Assembly: GCF_000503215.1 (NCBI RefSeq)
Contig: NZ_AYTD01000010.1
Coordinates: forward strand, 86,263 to 150,262
Length of the DNA stretch: 64,000 bases
Direction of reading: 5' to 3'
Source: Pseudomonas canadensis
Lineage (GTDB): Bacteria; Pseudomonadota; Gammaproteobacteria; Pseudomonadales; Pseudomonadaceae
Shown: in pieces, positions 16,928 to 28,554 of the stretch
Layout of the letters: each line of letters begins with the position of its first letter
Numbering within the stretch: the first letter of the stretch is position 1
Position numbers and translations under genes: made by a program
Notes under the pieces: model-generated
Told to the model about the DNA's origin: nothing
Database searches by the model: none
What the model saw: the letters and a program-made list of their open reading frames with translations, nothing else

Positions 16928-17078
16928 TTGGTAGCTCAGATGCTTAGCGAAACGGCCGATGAACTAAGGTCAGAAGTTAAAAGTTGTAAGCCCAAGGTAA
17001 ATAGCCGGTAAAGGCGCTTTTCTAAATGCGCCCCAGTGCTTATCTTTCAGCCTCCCAAAGAAGAAGCTCTCGCGCCCA

Positions 17079-18383
17079 ATGGTTGATCACTCCATGCAAT
17101 CCTCCCCCCGTAAGTCCCGCCGCTGGCTGTTCGGCCTGCTTGTGCTGCTGGTTATCGCCGGCCTGTGCTGGAAGTTCTGGCCCGCCAGCCACAAGGATGC
17201 CGCCGCGCAGGCGCCAGCCGGACGTGCCGGCAAGTCGGGGATGATGCGCCCGGGTTTCGGTGGCTCTACCGGTCCGGTGCCAGTGCGCGTGGCGCCTGCG
17301 GTGCTGGGCGAATTCCCGGTGTACTACAAGGCCTTGGGCACCGTCACCGCGCTCAACACCATCAATGTGCGCAGCCGGGTGGGCGGTGAGTTGGTAAAGA
17401 TCGCCTTTGAAGAAGGCCAGATGGTCAAGGCCGGTGACCTGCTCGCCGAGATCGACCCGCGCAGTTACCAGAACGCCTTGCTCCAGGCCCAGGGTACGCT
17501 GATGCAGAACCAGGCCCAGTTGAAAAACGCCCAGGTCGACGTGCAGCGTTACCGCGACCTGTACGCCCAGGACAGTATCGCCAAGCAGACCCTGGACACC
17601 GCCGAAGCGCTGGTCCTGCAATACCAGGGCACGGTCAAGACCAACCAGGGTGCGGTGGATGACGCCAAGCTCAACCTCGAATTCACCAAGATCCGAGCGC
17701 CGATCAGTGGCCGCGTCGGCCTGCGCCAGGTGGACGTCGGCAACCTGGTGGCAGCCAACGACACCACGTTCCTCGCCGTGATTACCCAGACCCAGCCAAT
17801 CAGCGTGGCCTTCACCCTGCCGGAAAATACCCTGGAAACCGTACTCACCCGCTACCACGCCGGCAACAAGCTGCCCGTGGAAGCCTGGGACCGTGGCGAC
17901 GTGAAGCAACAGGCGACCGGCGTGCTGCAGAGCCTGGACAACCAGATCGACGTCACCACTGGCACCCTGAAATTCAAGGCGCGTTTCGATAACAAGGACC
18001 AGGCGCTGTTCCCCAACCAGTTCGTCAATGTGCACCTGCTGGCCGATACCCTGCACAACGTGGTGCTGGCGCCGTCGGCGGCGATCCAGTTCGGCAACAC
18101 CGGCACTTTTGTCTACGTGCTGGACGGTGACAAGAAGGTCAAGGTGCAGCCCCTGGTGATTGGTGACACAGATGGCGACAACACCGTGATCAAAGAAGGC
18201 CTCAAGGCCGGCGATCGCGTGGTGCTGGAAGGCACCGACCGCTTGAAGGACGGCAGTGAAATCGAGGTGGTCAACGACAGCAGCGAAGTGCCGACCACCC
18301 CGACCGAGCACTTGCAAGGCAAACCCGCGGCGAAAGGGGAGACCGGCACCACTGCCGGCAAGGCGCAAAAGGTCGGTTCATGA
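17079..18383 (+). CDS. muxA: RND efflux periplasmic adaptor MuxA
   Basis: Membrane-fusion protein (434 aa) linking the MuxB/MuxC pumps to OpmB. An N-terminal membrane anchor [19 protein letters not shown] is at about residues 15-33. It is followed by a flexible Gly/Ala region and the lipoyl half-motif [21 protein letters not shown] long helical hairpin follows ([20 protein letters not shown]...[18 protein letters not shown]), then the second lipoyl half [20 protein letters not shown]. The beta-barrel and membrane-proximal domains fill the C-terminus. It is closest in layout to MdtA of E. coli; the two-pump operon identifies the Pseudomonas MuxABC-OpmB system. Ribosome site support is weak for the ATG at 17079 and absent for the Met six codons later. 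Its end overlaps muxB by ATGA. Confidence 0.93.
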   Translation: MVDHSMQSSPRKSRRWLFGLLVLLVIAGLCWKFWPASHKDAAAQAPAGRAGKSGMMRPGFGGSTGPVPVRVAPAVLGEFPVYYKALGTVTALNTINVRSRVGGELVKIAFEEGQMVKAGDLLAEIDPRSYQNALLQAQGTLMQNQAQLKNAQVDVQRYRDLYAQDSIAKQTLDTAEALVLQYQGTVKTNQGAVDDAKLNLEFTKIRAPISGRVGLRQVDVGNLVAANDTTFLAVITQTQPISVAFTLPENTLETVLTRYHAGNKLPVEAWDRGDVKQQATGVLQSLDNQIDVTTGTLKFKARFDNKDQALFPNQFVNVHLLADTLHNVVLAPSAAIQFGNTGTFVYVLDGDKKVKVQPLVIGDTDGDNTVIKEGLKAGDRVVLEGTDRLKDGSEIEVVNDSSEVPTTPTEHLQGKPAAKGETGTTAGKAQKVGS

Positions 18384-21300
18384 ACCTGTCGCGGCTGTTT
18401 ATCCTTCGCCCGGTCGCCACCACGCTGAGCATGCTGGCCATTGTGTTGGCCGGCATCATTTCGTATCGCTTGCTGCCGGTGTCGGCCTTGCCCCAGGTGG
18501 ATTACCCGACGATCCGTGTGATGACCCTTTACCCCGGCGCCAGCCCCGACGTGATGACCAGTGCGGTCACCGCGCCGCTGGAACGCCAGTTCGGGCAAAT
18601 GCCCGGCCTTACGCAGATGGCCTCCACCAGCTCCGGCGGTGCGTCGGTGCTGACCCTGCGTTTCAACCTTGACATCAACATGGATGTCGCCGAGCAGCAG
18701 GTGCAGGCCGCGATCAACGCCGCGACCAACCTGTTGCCCAAGGACCTGCCGGCGCCGCCGGTGTACAACAAGGTCAACCCGGCGGATACCCCGGTACTGA
18801 CCTTGGCAATCACCTCCAAGACCATGCTGCTGCCCAAACTCAATGACCTGGTCGACACGCGCATGGCGCAGAAAATCGCGCAGATCAGCGGCGTCGGCAT
18901 GGTCAGCATCGCAGGCGGCCAACGTCAGGCCGTGCGCATCAAGGTCAACCCCGAGGCCCTGGCGGCCAATGGCTTGAACCTGTCGGACGTGCGTACCCTG
19001 ATTGCCGCGTCCAACGTCAACCAGCCCAAGGGTAATTTCGACGGCCCCACCCGCGTGTCGATGCTCGACGCCAACGACCAATTGGTCTCGCCCCAGCAAT
19101 ACGCCGAACTGATCCTGGCCTACAACAATGGCGCGCCGCTGCGCCTGAAAGACGTGGCCCAGATCGTCGACGGCGCCGAAAACGAACGCCTTGCCGCCTG
19201 GGCCAACGAAAACCAGGCTGTGCTGCTGAATATCCAGCGCCAGCCGGGGGCCAACGTGATCGAGGTGGTGGACCGCATCAAGGCGCTGTTACCGAGCATC
19301 ACTGACAACCTGCCGGCCGGCCTCGACGTGACGGTACTCACCGACCGTACCCAGACCATCCGCGCCTCGGTCAAAGACGTGCAGCACGAATTGCTCATCG
19401 CCATTGCCCTGGTGGTGATGGTGACGTTCCTGTTCCTGCGCCGGGTCAGCGCCACGATCATTCCCTCCATAGCCGTGCCGCTGTCCCTGGTGGGCACCTT
19501 TGGCGTGATGTACTTGGCGGGGTTCTCCATCAATAACCTCACGCTCATGGCGCTGACCATTGCCACCGGGTTTGTGGTGGACGATGCCATCGTGATGCTG
19601 GAGAACATCTCCCGTTATATCGAGGAAGGCGAAACCCCGCTGGCCGCCGCGCTCAAGGGCGCCAAGCAGATCGGCTTCACCTTGATTTCCCTGACCCTGT
19701 CGCTGATCGCCGTACTGATCCCGCTGTTATTCATGGCAGACGTGGTCGGGCGCCTGTTCCGCGAATTCGCCATCACCCTGGCGGTGGCGATCCTGATTTC
19801 CCTGGTGGTGTCCCTGACCCTCACGCCGATGATGTGCGCACGCTTGCTCAAGCGTGAGCCCAAGGAGGAAGAGCAAAGCCGCTTCTACAAGGCCAGCGGC
19901 GCCTGGATCGATTGGTTGATCGCGCGTTATGGCAGCATGCTGCAGTGGGTGCTCAAGCATCAGCCGCTGACCCTGTTGGTGGCCATCGCGACCCTGGGCC
20001 TGACCGTGTTCCTATATCTGATCGTGCCCAAGGGTTTCTTCCCGGTGCAGGACACCGGCGTGATCCAGGGCATTTCGGAAGCGCCACAGTCGATTTCATT
20101 TGCCGCCATGAGCCAGCGCCAGCAGGACCTGGCGAAGATCATCCTCGCCGATCCCGCTGTGGAAAGCCTGTCTTCCTATATTGGTGTGGACGGCGATAAC
20201 GCCACCCTCAACAGCGGGCGCCTGCTGATCAACCTCAAGGCCCACGGCCAGCGCGACCTGAGCGCGGCCCAGGTGATCACCCGTTTGCAGCCGGAAATCG
20301 ACAAGCTGGTGGGTATCCGCCTGTTCATGCAGCCGGTGCAGGATTTGACCATCGAAGACCGCGTGAGCCGCACCCAGTACCAATTCAGCATGTCCTCGCC
20401 GGACGCCGAGTTGCTGGCACTGTGGAGTGACAAACTGGTCCACGCGTTGAGCCAGTTGCCCGAACTCACTGACGTCGCCAGCGACCTGCAGGACAAGGGC
20501 TTGCAGGTGTACCTGGTGATCGACCGCGACGCGGCTTCGCGCCTGGGCGTCAGCGTATCGACCATTACCGACGCGTTGTATGACGCCTTCGGCCAGCGGC
20601 AGATCTCCACCATCTACACCCAGGCCAGCCAGTACCGCGTGGTGTTGCAGGCCCAGTCCGGCGAAACCCTCGGCCCGGATGCGCTGAACCAGATCCACGT
20701 GAAAACCACCGACGGCGGCCAGGTGCGCCTGTCCAGCCTGGCCCGTGTGGAACAGCGCCAGGCGCAATTGGCGATTGCGCATATCGGCCAGTTCCCGGCA
20801 GTGATGATGTCGTTCAACCTGGCCCCCGGCGTTGCGCTGGGCAAAGGCGTGGAGCTGATCAACCAGACCCAGAAAGACATCGGCATGCCGGTGGGTGTGC
20901 AGACTCAGTTCCAGGGCGCGGCCCAGGCCTTCGAAGCCTCGCTGTCGAGCACTTTGCTGCTGATCCTGGCGGCGGTGGTCACCATGTACATCGTGCTGGG
21001 TGTGCTCTACGAGAGCTATATCCACCCGATCACCATTCTCTCGACCTTGCCGTCGGCGGCGGTGGGGGCCTTGCTGGCGTTGCTGCTCAGCGGCAATGAC
21101 CTGGGCATGATCGCGATCATCGGCATCATCTTGCTGATCGGTATCGTCAAGAAGAACGCGATCATGATGATCGACTTCGCCCTCGACGCCGAACGCAACC
21201 AGGGCCTTGACCCGCAGACCGCGATCTACCAGGCGGCGCTGCTGCGCTTCCGGCCCATCCTGATGACCACGCTGGCCGCATTGTTCGGCGCGGTGCCGTT

Positions 21301-21481
21301 GATGCTCGCCACCGGTTCCGGTGCGGAATTGCGTCAGCCGCTGGGGCTGGTGATGGTGGGTGGCCTGCTGGTGAGCCAGGTGCTCACCCTGTTCACCACG
21401 CCGGTGATCTACCTGTATTTCGACCGCCTCGGCCGCCGCTGGCGCAAAGAGCCGCAAAGCCTGGAGCCGGTTGAGTCATGA
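18380..21481 (+). CDS. muxB: RND efflux pump subunit MuxB
   Basis: Inner-membrane resistance-nodulation-division transporter (1033 aa), one of two different RND proteins in this pump, as in E. coli MdtBC. It begins [20 protein letters not shown], the usual first membrane helix. Two large periplasmic loops are framed by 12 hydrophobic segments. The TM4 proton-relay region reads [19 protein letters not shown] with the paired Asp residues (about 400-415). The second half shows [18 protein letters not shown], carrying the conserved relay Lys/Asn context. The start overlaps the muxA stop, implying translational coupling. It should form a heterotrimer with MuxC; substrates reported for the P. aeruginosa homologue include novobiocin and macrolides, an inference here. 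Confidence 0.94.
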   Translation: MNLSRLFILRPVATTLSMLAIVLAGIISYRLLPVSALPQVDYPTIRVMTLYPGASPDVMTSAVTAPLERQFGQMPGLTQMASTSSGGASVLTLRFNLDINMDVAEQQVQAAINAATNLLPKDLPAPPVYNKVNPADTPVLTLAITSKTMLLPKLNDLVDTRMAQKIAQISGVGMVSIAGGQRQAVRIKVNPEALAANGLNLSDVRTLIAASNVNQPKGNFDGPTRVSMLDANDQLVSPQQYAELILAYNNGAPLRLKDVAQIVDGAENERLAAWANENQAVLLNIQRQPGANVIEVVDRIKALLPSITDNLPAGLDVTVLTDRTQTIRASVKDVQHELLIAIALVVMVTFLFLRRVSATIIPSIAVPLSLVGTFGVMYLAGFSINNLTLMALTIATGFVVDDAIVMLENISRYIEEGETPLAAALKGAKQIGFTLISLTLSLIAVLIPLLFMADVVGRLFREFAITLAVAILISLVVSLTLTPMMCARLLKREPKEEEQSRFYKASGAWIDWLIARYGSMLQWVLKHQPLTLLVAIATLGLTVFLYLIVPKGFFPVQDTGVIQGISEAPQSISFAAMSQRQQDLAKIILADPAVESLSSYIGVDGDNATLNSGRLLINLKAHGQRDLSAAQVITRLQPEIDKLVGIRLFMQPVQDLTIEDRVSRTQYQFSMSSPDAELLALWSDKLVHALSQLPELTDVASDLQDKGLQVYLVIDRDAASRLGVSVSTITDALYDAFGQRQISTIYTQASQYRVVLQAQSGETLGPDALNQIHVKTTDGGQVRLSSLARVEQRQAQLAIAHIGQFPAVMMSFNLAPGVALGKGVELINQTQKDIGMPVGVQTQFQGAAQAFEASLSSTLLLILAAVVTMYIVLGVLYESYIHPITILSTLPSAAVGALLALLLSGNDLGMIAIIGIILLIGIVKKNAIMMIDFALDAERNQGLDPQTAIYQAALLRFRPILMTTLAALFGAVPLMLATGSGAELRQPLGLVMVGGLLVSQVLTLFTTPVIYLYFDRLGRRWRKEPQSLEPVES

Positions 21482-24400
21482 ACCTGTCCGGACCCTTCAT
21501 CCGCCGGCCGGTCGCGACCATGCTGCTGAGCCTGGCGATCCTGTTGCTGGGCGGCGTGAGCTTCAACCTGTTGCCGGTGTCACCGCTGCCGCAGATCGAC
21601 TTCCCGGTGATCGTGGTGTCGGCCAGCTTGCCCGGTGCCAGCCCCGAGGTGATGGCGTCTACGGTGGCGACGCCGCTGGAGCGCTCGTTCGGCGCGATTG
21701 CCGGCATCACCACCATGAGCAGTTCGTCGAGCCAGGGTTCTACGCGGGTGATCCTGGCGTTCGACTCCGACCGCGATATCAACGGCGCGGCGCGGGAAGT
21801 GCAGGCGGCGATCAATGCCTCGCGCAATCTGCTGCCCAGCGGTATGCGCAGCATGCCCACGTACAAGAAGATCAACCCGTCCCAGGCGCCGATCATGGTG
21901 CTGTCGCTGACCTCGGATGTGTTGCAAAAGGGCCAACTGTACGACCTGGCCTCGACCATTCTGTCGCAGAGCCTGTCCCAGGTGCCTGGCGTTGGGGAAG
22001 TGCAGATCGGCGGCAGTTCCTTGCCAGCGGTGCGCATCGAGCTCGAACCCAAGGCCCTCGACCAGTACGGCGTGGCCCTCGACGATGTGCGCAACACCAT
22101 CGCCAACGCTAATCAGCGCCGGCCCAAGGGTTCCCTGGAAGACAGCCAGCGCAACTGGCAGATCCAGGCCAATGACCAGTTGGAAAAGGCCAAGGACTAC
22201 GAGCCGCTGCTGATCCGCTACCAGAACGGCGCGGCCCTGCGCCTGGGCGACGTGGCCAAGATCAGTGACGGCGTGGAAGACCGCTACAACAGCGGTTTCT
22301 TCAACAACGAACCGGCGGTGCTGCTGGTGATCAACCGCCAGTCTGGCGCCAACATCATCGAGACGGTCCGGCAGATCAAGGCACAGTTACCGGCGTTGCA
22401 GGCGGTGCTGCCGTCCAGCGTCAAGCTGAGCCTGGCCATGGACCGCTCGCCGGTGATCACCGCGACCTTGCACGAAGCCGAGATGACCTTGCTCATCGCC
22501 GTGGGCCTGGTGATCCTGGTGGTGTACCTGTTCCTCGGTAACTTCCGCGCCTCGCTGATCCCCACCCTGGCGGTGCCGGTCTCACTGGTGGGCACTTTTG
22601 CGGTGATGTACCTGTACGGGTTCTCGCTGAACAACTTCTCGTTGATGGCGTTGATCCTGGCCACCGGTTTGGTGGTGGACGATGCCATCGTGGTGCTGGA
22701 GAACATTTCGCGGCATATCGACGAAGGCGTGCCGCCAATGAAGGCGGCGTACCTGGGGGCCCAGGAAGTCGGCTTTACCTTGCTGTCGATGAACGTGTCG
22801 CTGGTGGCGGTGTTCCTCTCCATCCTGTTCATGGGTGGGATTGTCACCAACCTGTTCCGCGAGTTTTCCATCACCCTGTCGGCGGCGATCATTGTGTCGC
22901 TGATTGTCTCGCTGACCCTCACCCCGATGCTCTGCGCGCGTTGGCTCAAGCCCCATGTCAAAACCCAGATGACCGGTCTGCAGCGCTGGAGCCAGAAGAT
23001 CAACGACCGCATGGTCGCCGGCTACGCCACCAGTCTGGACTGGGTGTTGCGCCATCGTCGCCTGACCCTGCTCAGCCTGTTGCTGACCATCGGCATGAAC
23101 GTGGCGCTGTACGTGGTGGTGCCAAAAACCTTTATGCCGCAGCAGGACACTGGCCAGTTGATCGGTTTTGTACGCGGTGACGACGGCCTGTCGTTCAGTG
23201 TGATGCAGCCGAAAATGGAAACCTTCCGCAAGGCGGTGCTCAAGGACCCGGCGGTGCTCAGCGTGGCCGGCTTCATCGGCGGCAACAACGGCACCAACAA
23301 TGCGGTGATGCTGGTGCGCCTGAAGCCCATCAGCGAGCGCAAGATTTCCGCCCAGGCGGTGATCGAGCGTCTGCGCAAGGAGGTGCCGCTGGTGCCGGGC
23401 GGGCGGTTGTTCCTGATGGCCGATCAGGACCTGCAATTCGGCGGCAGCCGCGACCAGACCAGCGCGCAGTATTCCTACATCCTGCAAAGCGGCGACCTGG
23501 CGGCATTGCGCCTTTGGTATCCGAAAGTAGTCGCCGCCTTGCGCGAGTTGCCCGAACTGACCGCCATCGACGCCCGTGAAGGCCGGGGCGCGGCGCAGGT
23601 CACGCTGATTGTCGACCGCGACCAGGCCAAGCGCCTGGGCATCGACATGAATATGGTCACGGCGGTGCTCAACAACGCCTACAGCCAGCGGCAGATTTCC
23701 ACCATCTATGACAGCCTCAACCAGTACCAGGTGGTGATGGAGGTCAATCCAAAATATGCCCAGGACCCGATCACGCTCAACCAGATGCAGGTGATTACCT
23801 CCACGGGCGCACGGGTGCCGCTGTCGACCATTGCCCATTATGAGAACAGCCTGGCCGACGACCGCGTCAGCCACGAAGGCCAGTTCGCCTCGGAGAACAT
23901 CGCGTTCGACATGGCCCCCGGCGTGACGGTGGAGCAGGGCACCGCCGCTATCGAACGGGCGATTGCCAAGGTCGGCTTGCCCGAAGACGTGATCGCCAAG
24001 ATGGCCGGTACCGCCGATGCCTTTGCAGCCACGCAGAAGGGCCAGCCGTTCATGATCCTCGGCGCGCTGGTGGCGGTGTACCTGGTGCTGGGCATTCTGT
24101 ATGAAAGCTATATTCACCCGCTGACCATCCTCTCGACCTTGCCGTCGGCCGGTGTAGGCGCGATGCTCGCGATCTACCTGACCGGGGGCGAATTCAGTCT
24201 GATTTCCTTGCTGGGGCTGTTCCTGCTGATCGGCGTGGTGAAGAAAAACGCGATCCTGATGATCGACCTGGCCTTGCAGTTGGAACGCCACGATGGCATG
24301 AACCCGCTGGAATCAATCCGCAGCGCCTGCCTGTTGCGTTTGCGCCCGATCCTGATGACCACTCTGGCAGCCATCCTCGGCGCCTTGCCGTTGCTGCTGG

Positions 24401-24585
24401 GGGCGGGCGATGGTGCGGAAATGCGCCGTCCGTTGGGCCTGACGATTATCGGCGGCCTGGTGTTCAGCCAGGTCCTGACCCTTTACACCACCCCGGTGGT
24501 CTACCTCTATCTCGACCGCGCGCGCCATCGCTTCAACAAATGGCGCGGCGTGCGTACCGATGCTGCCCTGGACACTGCGCTATGA
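21478..24585 (+). CDS. muxC: RND efflux pump subunit MuxC
   Basis: Second RND transporter of the operon (1035 aa), about the same length as MuxB but clearly different in sequence. It begins [20 protein letters not shown]. The TM4 segment is [20 protein letters not shown] and the later segment [18 protein letters not shown], so both relay regions look intact. Periplasmic porter and docking segments such as [20 protein letters not shown] are conserved between MuxB and MuxC. It overlaps muxB by ATGA at its start, and its own last codons overlap the opmB start. It most resembles MdtC. All key membrane segments are present, so both pumps appear functional. Confidence 0.94.
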   Translation: MNLSGPFIRRPVATMLLSLAILLLGGVSFNLLPVSPLPQIDFPVIVVSASLPGASPEVMASTVATPLERSFGAIAGITTMSSSSSQGSTRVILAFDSDRDINGAAREVQAAINASRNLLPSGMRSMPTYKKINPSQAPIMVLSLTSDVLQKGQLYDLASTILSQSLSQVPGVGEVQIGGSSLPAVRIELEPKALDQYGVALDDVRNTIANANQRRPKGSLEDSQRNWQIQANDQLEKAKDYEPLLIRYQNGAALRLGDVAKISDGVEDRYNSGFFNNEPAVLLVINRQSGANIIETVRQIKAQLPALQAVLPSSVKLSLAMDRSPVITATLHEAEMTLLIAVGLVILVVYLFLGNFRASLIPTLAVPVSLVGTFAVMYLYGFSLNNFSLMALILATGLVVDDAIVVLENISRHIDEGVPPMKAAYLGAQEVGFTLLSMNVSLVAVFLSILFMGGIVTNLFREFSITLSAAIIVSLIVSLTLTPMLCARWLKPHVKTQMTGLQRWSQKINDRMVAGYATSLDWVLRHRRLTLLSLLLTIGMNVALYVVVPKTFMPQQDTGQLIGFVRGDDGLSFSVMQPKMETFRKAVLKDPAVLSVAGFIGGNNGTNNAVMLVRLKPISERKISAQAVIERLRKEVPLVPGGRLFLMADQDLQFGGSRDQTSAQYSYILQSGDLAALRLWYPKVVAALRELPELTAIDAREGRGAAQVTLIVDRDQAKRLGIDMNMVTAVLNNAYSQRQISTIYDSLNQYQVVMEVNPKYAQDPITLNQMQVITSTGARVPLSTIAHYENSLADDRVSHEGQFASENIAFDMAPGVTVEQGTAAIERAIAKVGLPEDVIAKMAGTADAFAATQKGQPFMILGALVAVYLVLGILYESYIHPLTILSTLPSAGVGAMLAIYLTGGEFSLISLLGLFLLIGVVKKNAILMIDLALQLERHDGMNPLESIRSACLLRLRPILMTTLAAILGALPLLLGAGDGAEMRRPLGLTIIGGLVFSQVLTLYTTPVVYLYLDRARHRFNKWRGVRTDAALDTAL

Positions 24586-26162
24586 CCGATTCAACTCACG
24601 CCAATGCACCACGTCCGCGCGATTCAACGACTCCCGGCGTACCGCATTCCCCTGTAGGAGCCGGCTTGCCGGCGATAAACGCCCAGGCACCACGTACCTC
24701 CCGGTTGGGCGCGTTATCGTTGGCGACCTTCGCGAGCAAGCTCGCACCTACGGTGGGGTTGGCGTTGTTGCTCAGCGCCTGCGCCGTTGGCCCGGACTAC
24801 CACCGGCCAGAGGTCATCGAGCCGGCGCAATTCAAGGAAGCCCAAGGCTGGCGCCAAGCCACCCCAAGCGACTCCCTGGCCCGTGGCGCCTGGTGGGAAC
24901 TGTACGGCGACCGTCAGCTCAACGACCTAGTAGTACGCCTGAACACGTCCAACCAAACCGTAGCCCAGGCCGAAGCACGCTTCCGCCAGGCCCAGGCCCT
25001 GGTGCGCAGCTCCCGGGGCGCGTTTTACCCGACTGTCGACCTGAGCGTCGGGAAAACCCGCGCCAGCCAGGGCACCGGCAGCAGCAACGCGAGCCTGAGC
25101 AGCTCCAGCAGCGGCATCCGCGACACCCTCAATGCCCAGTTGGGCGTGAGCTGGGAAGCGGACATCTGGGGCAAATTGCGCCGTGGCCTGGAAGCCAATG
25201 AAGCCAGCGCCGAAGCCAGCTCTGCGGATTTGGCGGCGATGCGCCTGAGCCAACAATCGGAACTGGTGCAAAGCTACCTGCAACTGCGCGTCATGGATGA
25301 ACAGACGCGCTTGCTGCAAGCCACGCTGGAGACCTATCAGCGCTCCCTGCAAATGACCGAAAACCAATACCGTGCCGGGGTTTCCGGCAAGGACGCGGTG
25401 GCCCAGGCACAAACCCAGCTCAAGACCACCCAGGCCAGCCTGATCGACCTGATCTGGCAGCGCGCCCAGCTGGAAAACGCGATTGCAGTGTTGATCGGCG
25501 AAGCGCCGGCCAACTTCAACCTGGCGGTGAGCAAGGACATCCCGGCACTGCCGCAGATTCCAGTGAGCCTGCCATCGCAACTGCTGGAGCGCCGCCCGGA
25601 CATCGCCTCGGCCGAACGCTCGGTGATTGCCGCCAACGCCAACATCGGCGTGGCCAAGGCCGCCTACTACCCGGACCTGAGCCTTAGCCTGGCCGGTGGT
25701 TACTCCAGCAGCACCTACGCCGACTGGATCAGCCTGCCGAACCGCTTCTGGTCGGTGGGGCCAAAACTGGCCATGACGTTGTTTGACGGTGGCCAACGGT
25801 CAGCGGAAGTCGACCGCACCATCGCCAGCTACGACGAGACTGTCGCCAAGTACCGCCAGACCGTGCTGGATGGTTTCCGTGAAGTGGAAAACTACATGGT
25901 GCAGCTCAAGGTGCTGGAAGACGAGGCGGTGGTCAGCAATGAAGCACTGGACGCCGCCCGTGAATCGTTACGTCTGACCCAGAACCAATACAAGGCGGGG
26001 CTGATTGCCTACCTGGATGTGGTCACCACGCAAGCCACAGCCCTGAGCAACGAACGCACGGTATTGACGTTGCTGCAGACACGCCTGGTGGCCAGTGTGC
26101 AATTGATCGCGGCATTGGGCGGTGGCTGGGACGGGCAGACGCCGATTGCCGAGAAAGACTGA
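24582..26162 (+). CDS. opmB: Outer-membrane efflux lipoprotein OpmB
   Basis: TolC-family outer-membrane channel (526 aa from the ATG at 24582, which overlaps the muxC stop). The mature part begins at Cys67 in LLSACAVGPDYHRP, the standard lipoprotein start of the NodT/OprM group. Two outer-membrane-efflux repeats follow (about residues 110-310 and 320-515), with LERRPDIASAERSVIAANAN in the middle and LTLLQTRLVASVQLIAALGGGW at the end. The 66 residues before the Cys are unusually long because a REP doublet lies inside the frame (residues about 24-57). A TTG at 24720, inside the second REP, would give a compact 20-residue signal peptide, so the true start is uncertain. It closes the muxABC operon. 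Confidence 0.9.
   Translation: MTDSTHANAPRPRDSTTPGVPHSPVGAGLPAINAQAPRTSRLGALSLATFASKLAPTVGLALLLSACAVGPDYHRPEVIEPAQFKEAQGWRQATPSDSLARGAWWELYGDRQLNDLVVRLNTSNQTVAQAEARFRQAQALVRSSRGAFYPTVDLSVGKTRASQGTGSSNASLSSSSSGIRDTLNAQLGVSWEADIWGKLRRGLEANEASAEASSADLAAMRLSQQSELVQSYLQLRVMDEQTRLLQATLETYQRSLQMTENQYRAGVSGKDAVAQAQTQLKTTQASLIDLIWQRAQLENAIAVLIGEAPANFNLAVSKDIPALPQIPVSLPSQLLERRPDIASAERSVIAANANIGVAKAAYYPDLSLSLAGGYSSSTYADWISLPNRFWSVGPKLAMTLFDGGQRSAEVDRTIASYDETVAKYRQTVLDGFREVENYMVQLKVLEDEAVVSNEALDAARESLRLTQNQYKAGLIAYLDVVTTQATALSNERTVLTLLQTRLVASVQLIAALGGGWDGQTPIAEKD
24651..24754. repeat. REP doublet inside the opmB coding region
   Basis: A GGAGCCGGCTTGCCGGCGAT-type REP (24653-24676) and an inverted GCGAGCTTGCTCGCGAA-type REP (24729-24751) lie within the 5' part of opmB and stay in frame, encoding VGAGLPAINAQ and ATFASKLAPT. 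The two are of different REP subtypes. They match the sequences seen between genes elsewhere in this window. Confidence 0.9.
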
Positions 26163-26180
26163 CTCTGCAACGCCGGTCAT

Positions 26181-26210
26181 CTGTAGAAGCCGGCTTGCCG
26201 GCTTCTACAG
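26181..26210. repeat. Perfect REP palindrome after opmB
   Basis: A single REP-type palindrome runs from CTGTAGAAGCCGG (26181-26193) to CCGGCTTCTACAG (26198-26210), giving a 13-base stem 18 bases after the opmB stop. It probably ends or stabilises the mux transcript; it has no U-run, so the role is inferred. The rest of the gap to 26403 shows nothing clear. Confidence 0.85.
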
Positions 26211-26403
26211 GGGGGGTGAAGGTCGACCTCCGCGCAGTGCAAAGGCGCGGTCGTCGAGGGTCTTTTGAGCCAGTAGATTGGCGTCAAAATGCCACTAATG
26301 GCCCTCTGATAATTAATCAACTGCTCAAGAATTATTCTCGCTACAATCGCCCGCTTTGCCACCTGGCACGGGCGTCTCAGGCCCGCTGCGCACGAGAAGT
26401 CCC

Positions 26404-28500
26404 ATGCTCATCGGTAGTTATTCACCCTCACTGGTCGTGATCTCACTGTTCGTTGCGATCCTGGCTTCCTACACCGCACTGGATCTCTCCGGTCGCATCG
26501 CTACCGCCAAAGGTCGTACCGTTTATCTATGGATAGCCGGCGGCGCCATGGCGATGGGTGTGGGGGTGTGGTCGATGCATTTCATCGGCATGCTGGCGCT
26601 GCGCTTGCCGTTTGCCCTGGGCTTCGATTTGGGCATCACCGCGCTGTCGTTGTTGATCGCGGTGTTGTCGAGCGGCTTTGCCTTGTGGTTGATCAGCCAG
26701 CCGCGTTTGCCTGCCTGGCAACTGGGGTTTGGCGCGCTGGTCATGGGCACCGGCATCGCGTGCATGCATTACACCGGCATGGCCGCGATGCGCATGACCC
26801 CAGGCATCGACTATGACCCCACCTTGTTTGGCGCGTCGTTGCTGATCGCCGTGGTCGCGTCTGGCGCGGCACTGTGGATCGCCCACAATTTGCGCCGTAA
26901 CACACCGTACGTGCGGCTTTTACGAGGTGGCGCAGCGGTGGTAATGGGCTTTGCCATCGTCGGCATGCATTACACCGGCATGGCCGCGGCTCGTTTCGCC
27001 GATGACAGTTTCTGCGGTGCCGCGCTGAACGGCCTGAGCGGCAAGGGCCTGGATAACCTGGTGCTGGTCACGACCCTGGCGGTGCTGGCCATCGCCTTGC
27101 TCACCTCGCTGCTCGACGCCCGCCTGGAAGCCCGCACCGCCGTGCTGGCCGATTCCCTGACCCAAGCCAACCAGGAACTGACCCACCTGGCCCTGCACGA
27201 CATGCTCACTGGCCTGCCGAATCGCACGTTGCTGGCCGATCGCATTCAACAGGCCATGCAAGCGGTGAAAGAGCAGGGCGGTTGCTTTGCGCTGATGTTT
27301 ATCGACCTCGACGGCTTCAAGCCGGTCAACGATGCCTTTGGTCATCATATGGGTGACCAATTGTTGCGTGAAGTCGGCCTGCGCCTGCGCGAAGACTTGC
27401 GCAGCCAGGACACCTTGGCGCGCATCGGCGGCGATGAGTTTGTGTTGCTGGTGCAACTGAGCCAGCCGGACGATGCCCTTGGTCTTGCCGAACGCCAGGT
27501 GATCTTGATCAACCGCGCCTTCCAGGTGGCCGAGCATGAGCTGAAGATCTCTGCCAGCGTCGGCATCGCAATGTTCCCGGGTAACGGTAGCAACCCTCAG
27601 GAATTGCTGATGAACGCCGACGCCGCGATGTACCACGCCAAAGGCATGGGCAAGAACGGCTACAGCTTCTTTGACGTGTCGATGAACAACAACGCACGCA
27701 AGCAATTGCAGCTGTTGCAGGACTTGCGCAATGCGGTGGAACAGGAGCAATTGCGCCTGTACTACCAACCCAAGTTCGACGCGGTCAGCGGCATCCCGGT
27801 CGGCGCCGAAGCCTTGCTACGCTGGGAACACCCGCAGCAGGGGTTGCTGCTACCGGCGACGTTTATCGAACTGGCGGAAAAGACCGGCTTGATCATTCCG
27901 ATTGGGGAGTGGGTGCTCAACGAAGCCTGCCGTCAAATGAGTCTGTGGTACGTTCAGGGCTACGAACATTGGCGCATCGCCGTGAACCTGTCGGCCTTGC
28001 AGTTCTGCCACGCCGGGTTGGTCAAGAGCGTGGCGGCGGCCCTTGAGCGGCACCAATTGCCGGCCAACAGCCTGACCCTGGAAATCACTGAAACCACGGC
28101 CATGAGCGACGCCGACGCGAGCATGACGGTGTTGCAGCAGCTGTCGGACATGGGCGTCGACTTGTCCATCGATGACTTCGGTACCGGTTATTCCAGCCTG
28201 ATGTACCTCAAGCGCCTGCCGGCCAACGAACTGAAGATCGACCGAGGCTTTGTGCGCGACCTGGAACACGACAGCGACGACGCCGCCATCGTCTCGGCCA
28301 TCGTCGCCCTTGGCCAGGCCCTAGGGTTACGGATTGTTGCCGAGGGTGTCGAGACGGATGTGCAGCAGAATTTCCTGACACGGCTTGGGTGTAATTCCCT
28401 GCAGGGTTACCTGCTGGGCCACCCGTTGCCAGCAGAGGGCTTCATGGCAGATATCCAACGCGCCGAAGAAGCCGTTGCGCCTGACAAAAGCCGCGCGTGA
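26404..28500 (+). CDS. mucR: MHYT-GGDEF-EAL c-di-GMP protein, MucR type
   Basis: Membrane-bound bifunctional cyclic-di-GMP enzyme (698 aa). The N-terminus has about seven membrane helices with the MHYT sensor motifs SMHFIGMLAL, CMHYTGMAAM and GMHYTGMAAA (residues about 50-210), proposed to bind copper and sense oxygen, CO or NO. The diguanylate cyclase domain has intact ARIGGDEFVLL (about 340-350) and the phosphodiesterase domain an intact GAEALLRWEHP (about 460-470) plus IDDFGTGYSSL. Both activities are therefore possible. This is the architecture of P. aeruginosa MucR, which links c-di-GMP to alginate production. The ATG at 26404 begins directly at the first helix. It is monocistronic or leads into the SDR gene 54 bases later. 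Confidence 0.9.
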   Translation: MLIGSYSPSLVVISLFVAILASYTALDLSGRIATAKGRTVYLWIAGGAMAMGVGVWSMHFIGMLALRLPFALGFDLGITALSLLIAVLSSGFALWLISQPRLPAWQLGFGALVMGTGIACMHYTGMAAMRMTPGIDYDPTLFGASLLIAVVASGAALWIAHNLRRNTPYVRLLRGGAAVVMGFAIVGMHYTGMAAARFADDSFCGAALNGLSGKGLDNLVLVTTLAVLAIALLTSLLDARLEARTAVLADSLTQANQELTHLALHDMLTGLPNRTLLADRIQQAMQAVKEQGGCFALMFIDLDGFKPVNDAFGHHMGDQLLREVGLRLREDLRSQDTLARIGGDEFVLLVQLSQPDDALGLAERQVILINRAFQVAEHELKISASVGIAMFPGNGSNPQELLMNADAAMYHAKGMGKNGYSFFDVSMNNNARKQLQLLQDLRNAVEQEQLRLYYQPKFDAVSGIPVGAEALLRWEHPQQGLLLPATFIELAEKTGLIIPIGEWVLNEACRQMSLWYVQGYEHWRIAVNLSALQFCHAGLVKSVAAALERHQLPANSLTLEITETTAMSDADASMTVLQQLSDMGVDLSIDDFGTGYSSLMYLKRLPANELKIDRGFVRDLEHDSDDAAIVSAIVALGQALGLRIVAEGVETDVQQNFLTRLGCNSLQGYLLGHPLPAEGFMADIQRAEEAVAPDKSRA

Positions 28501-28554
28501 CAGGTATTCTTGGATCCAACCCTAAACATCAGGTTGAATCAGGAGACCGCACGC

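Noticed and set aside
22582..24291. 569-codon open frame on the minus strand inside muxC
   Set aside because: Gln/His/Arg-rich complement of muxC, with no ribosome site or recognisable motif.
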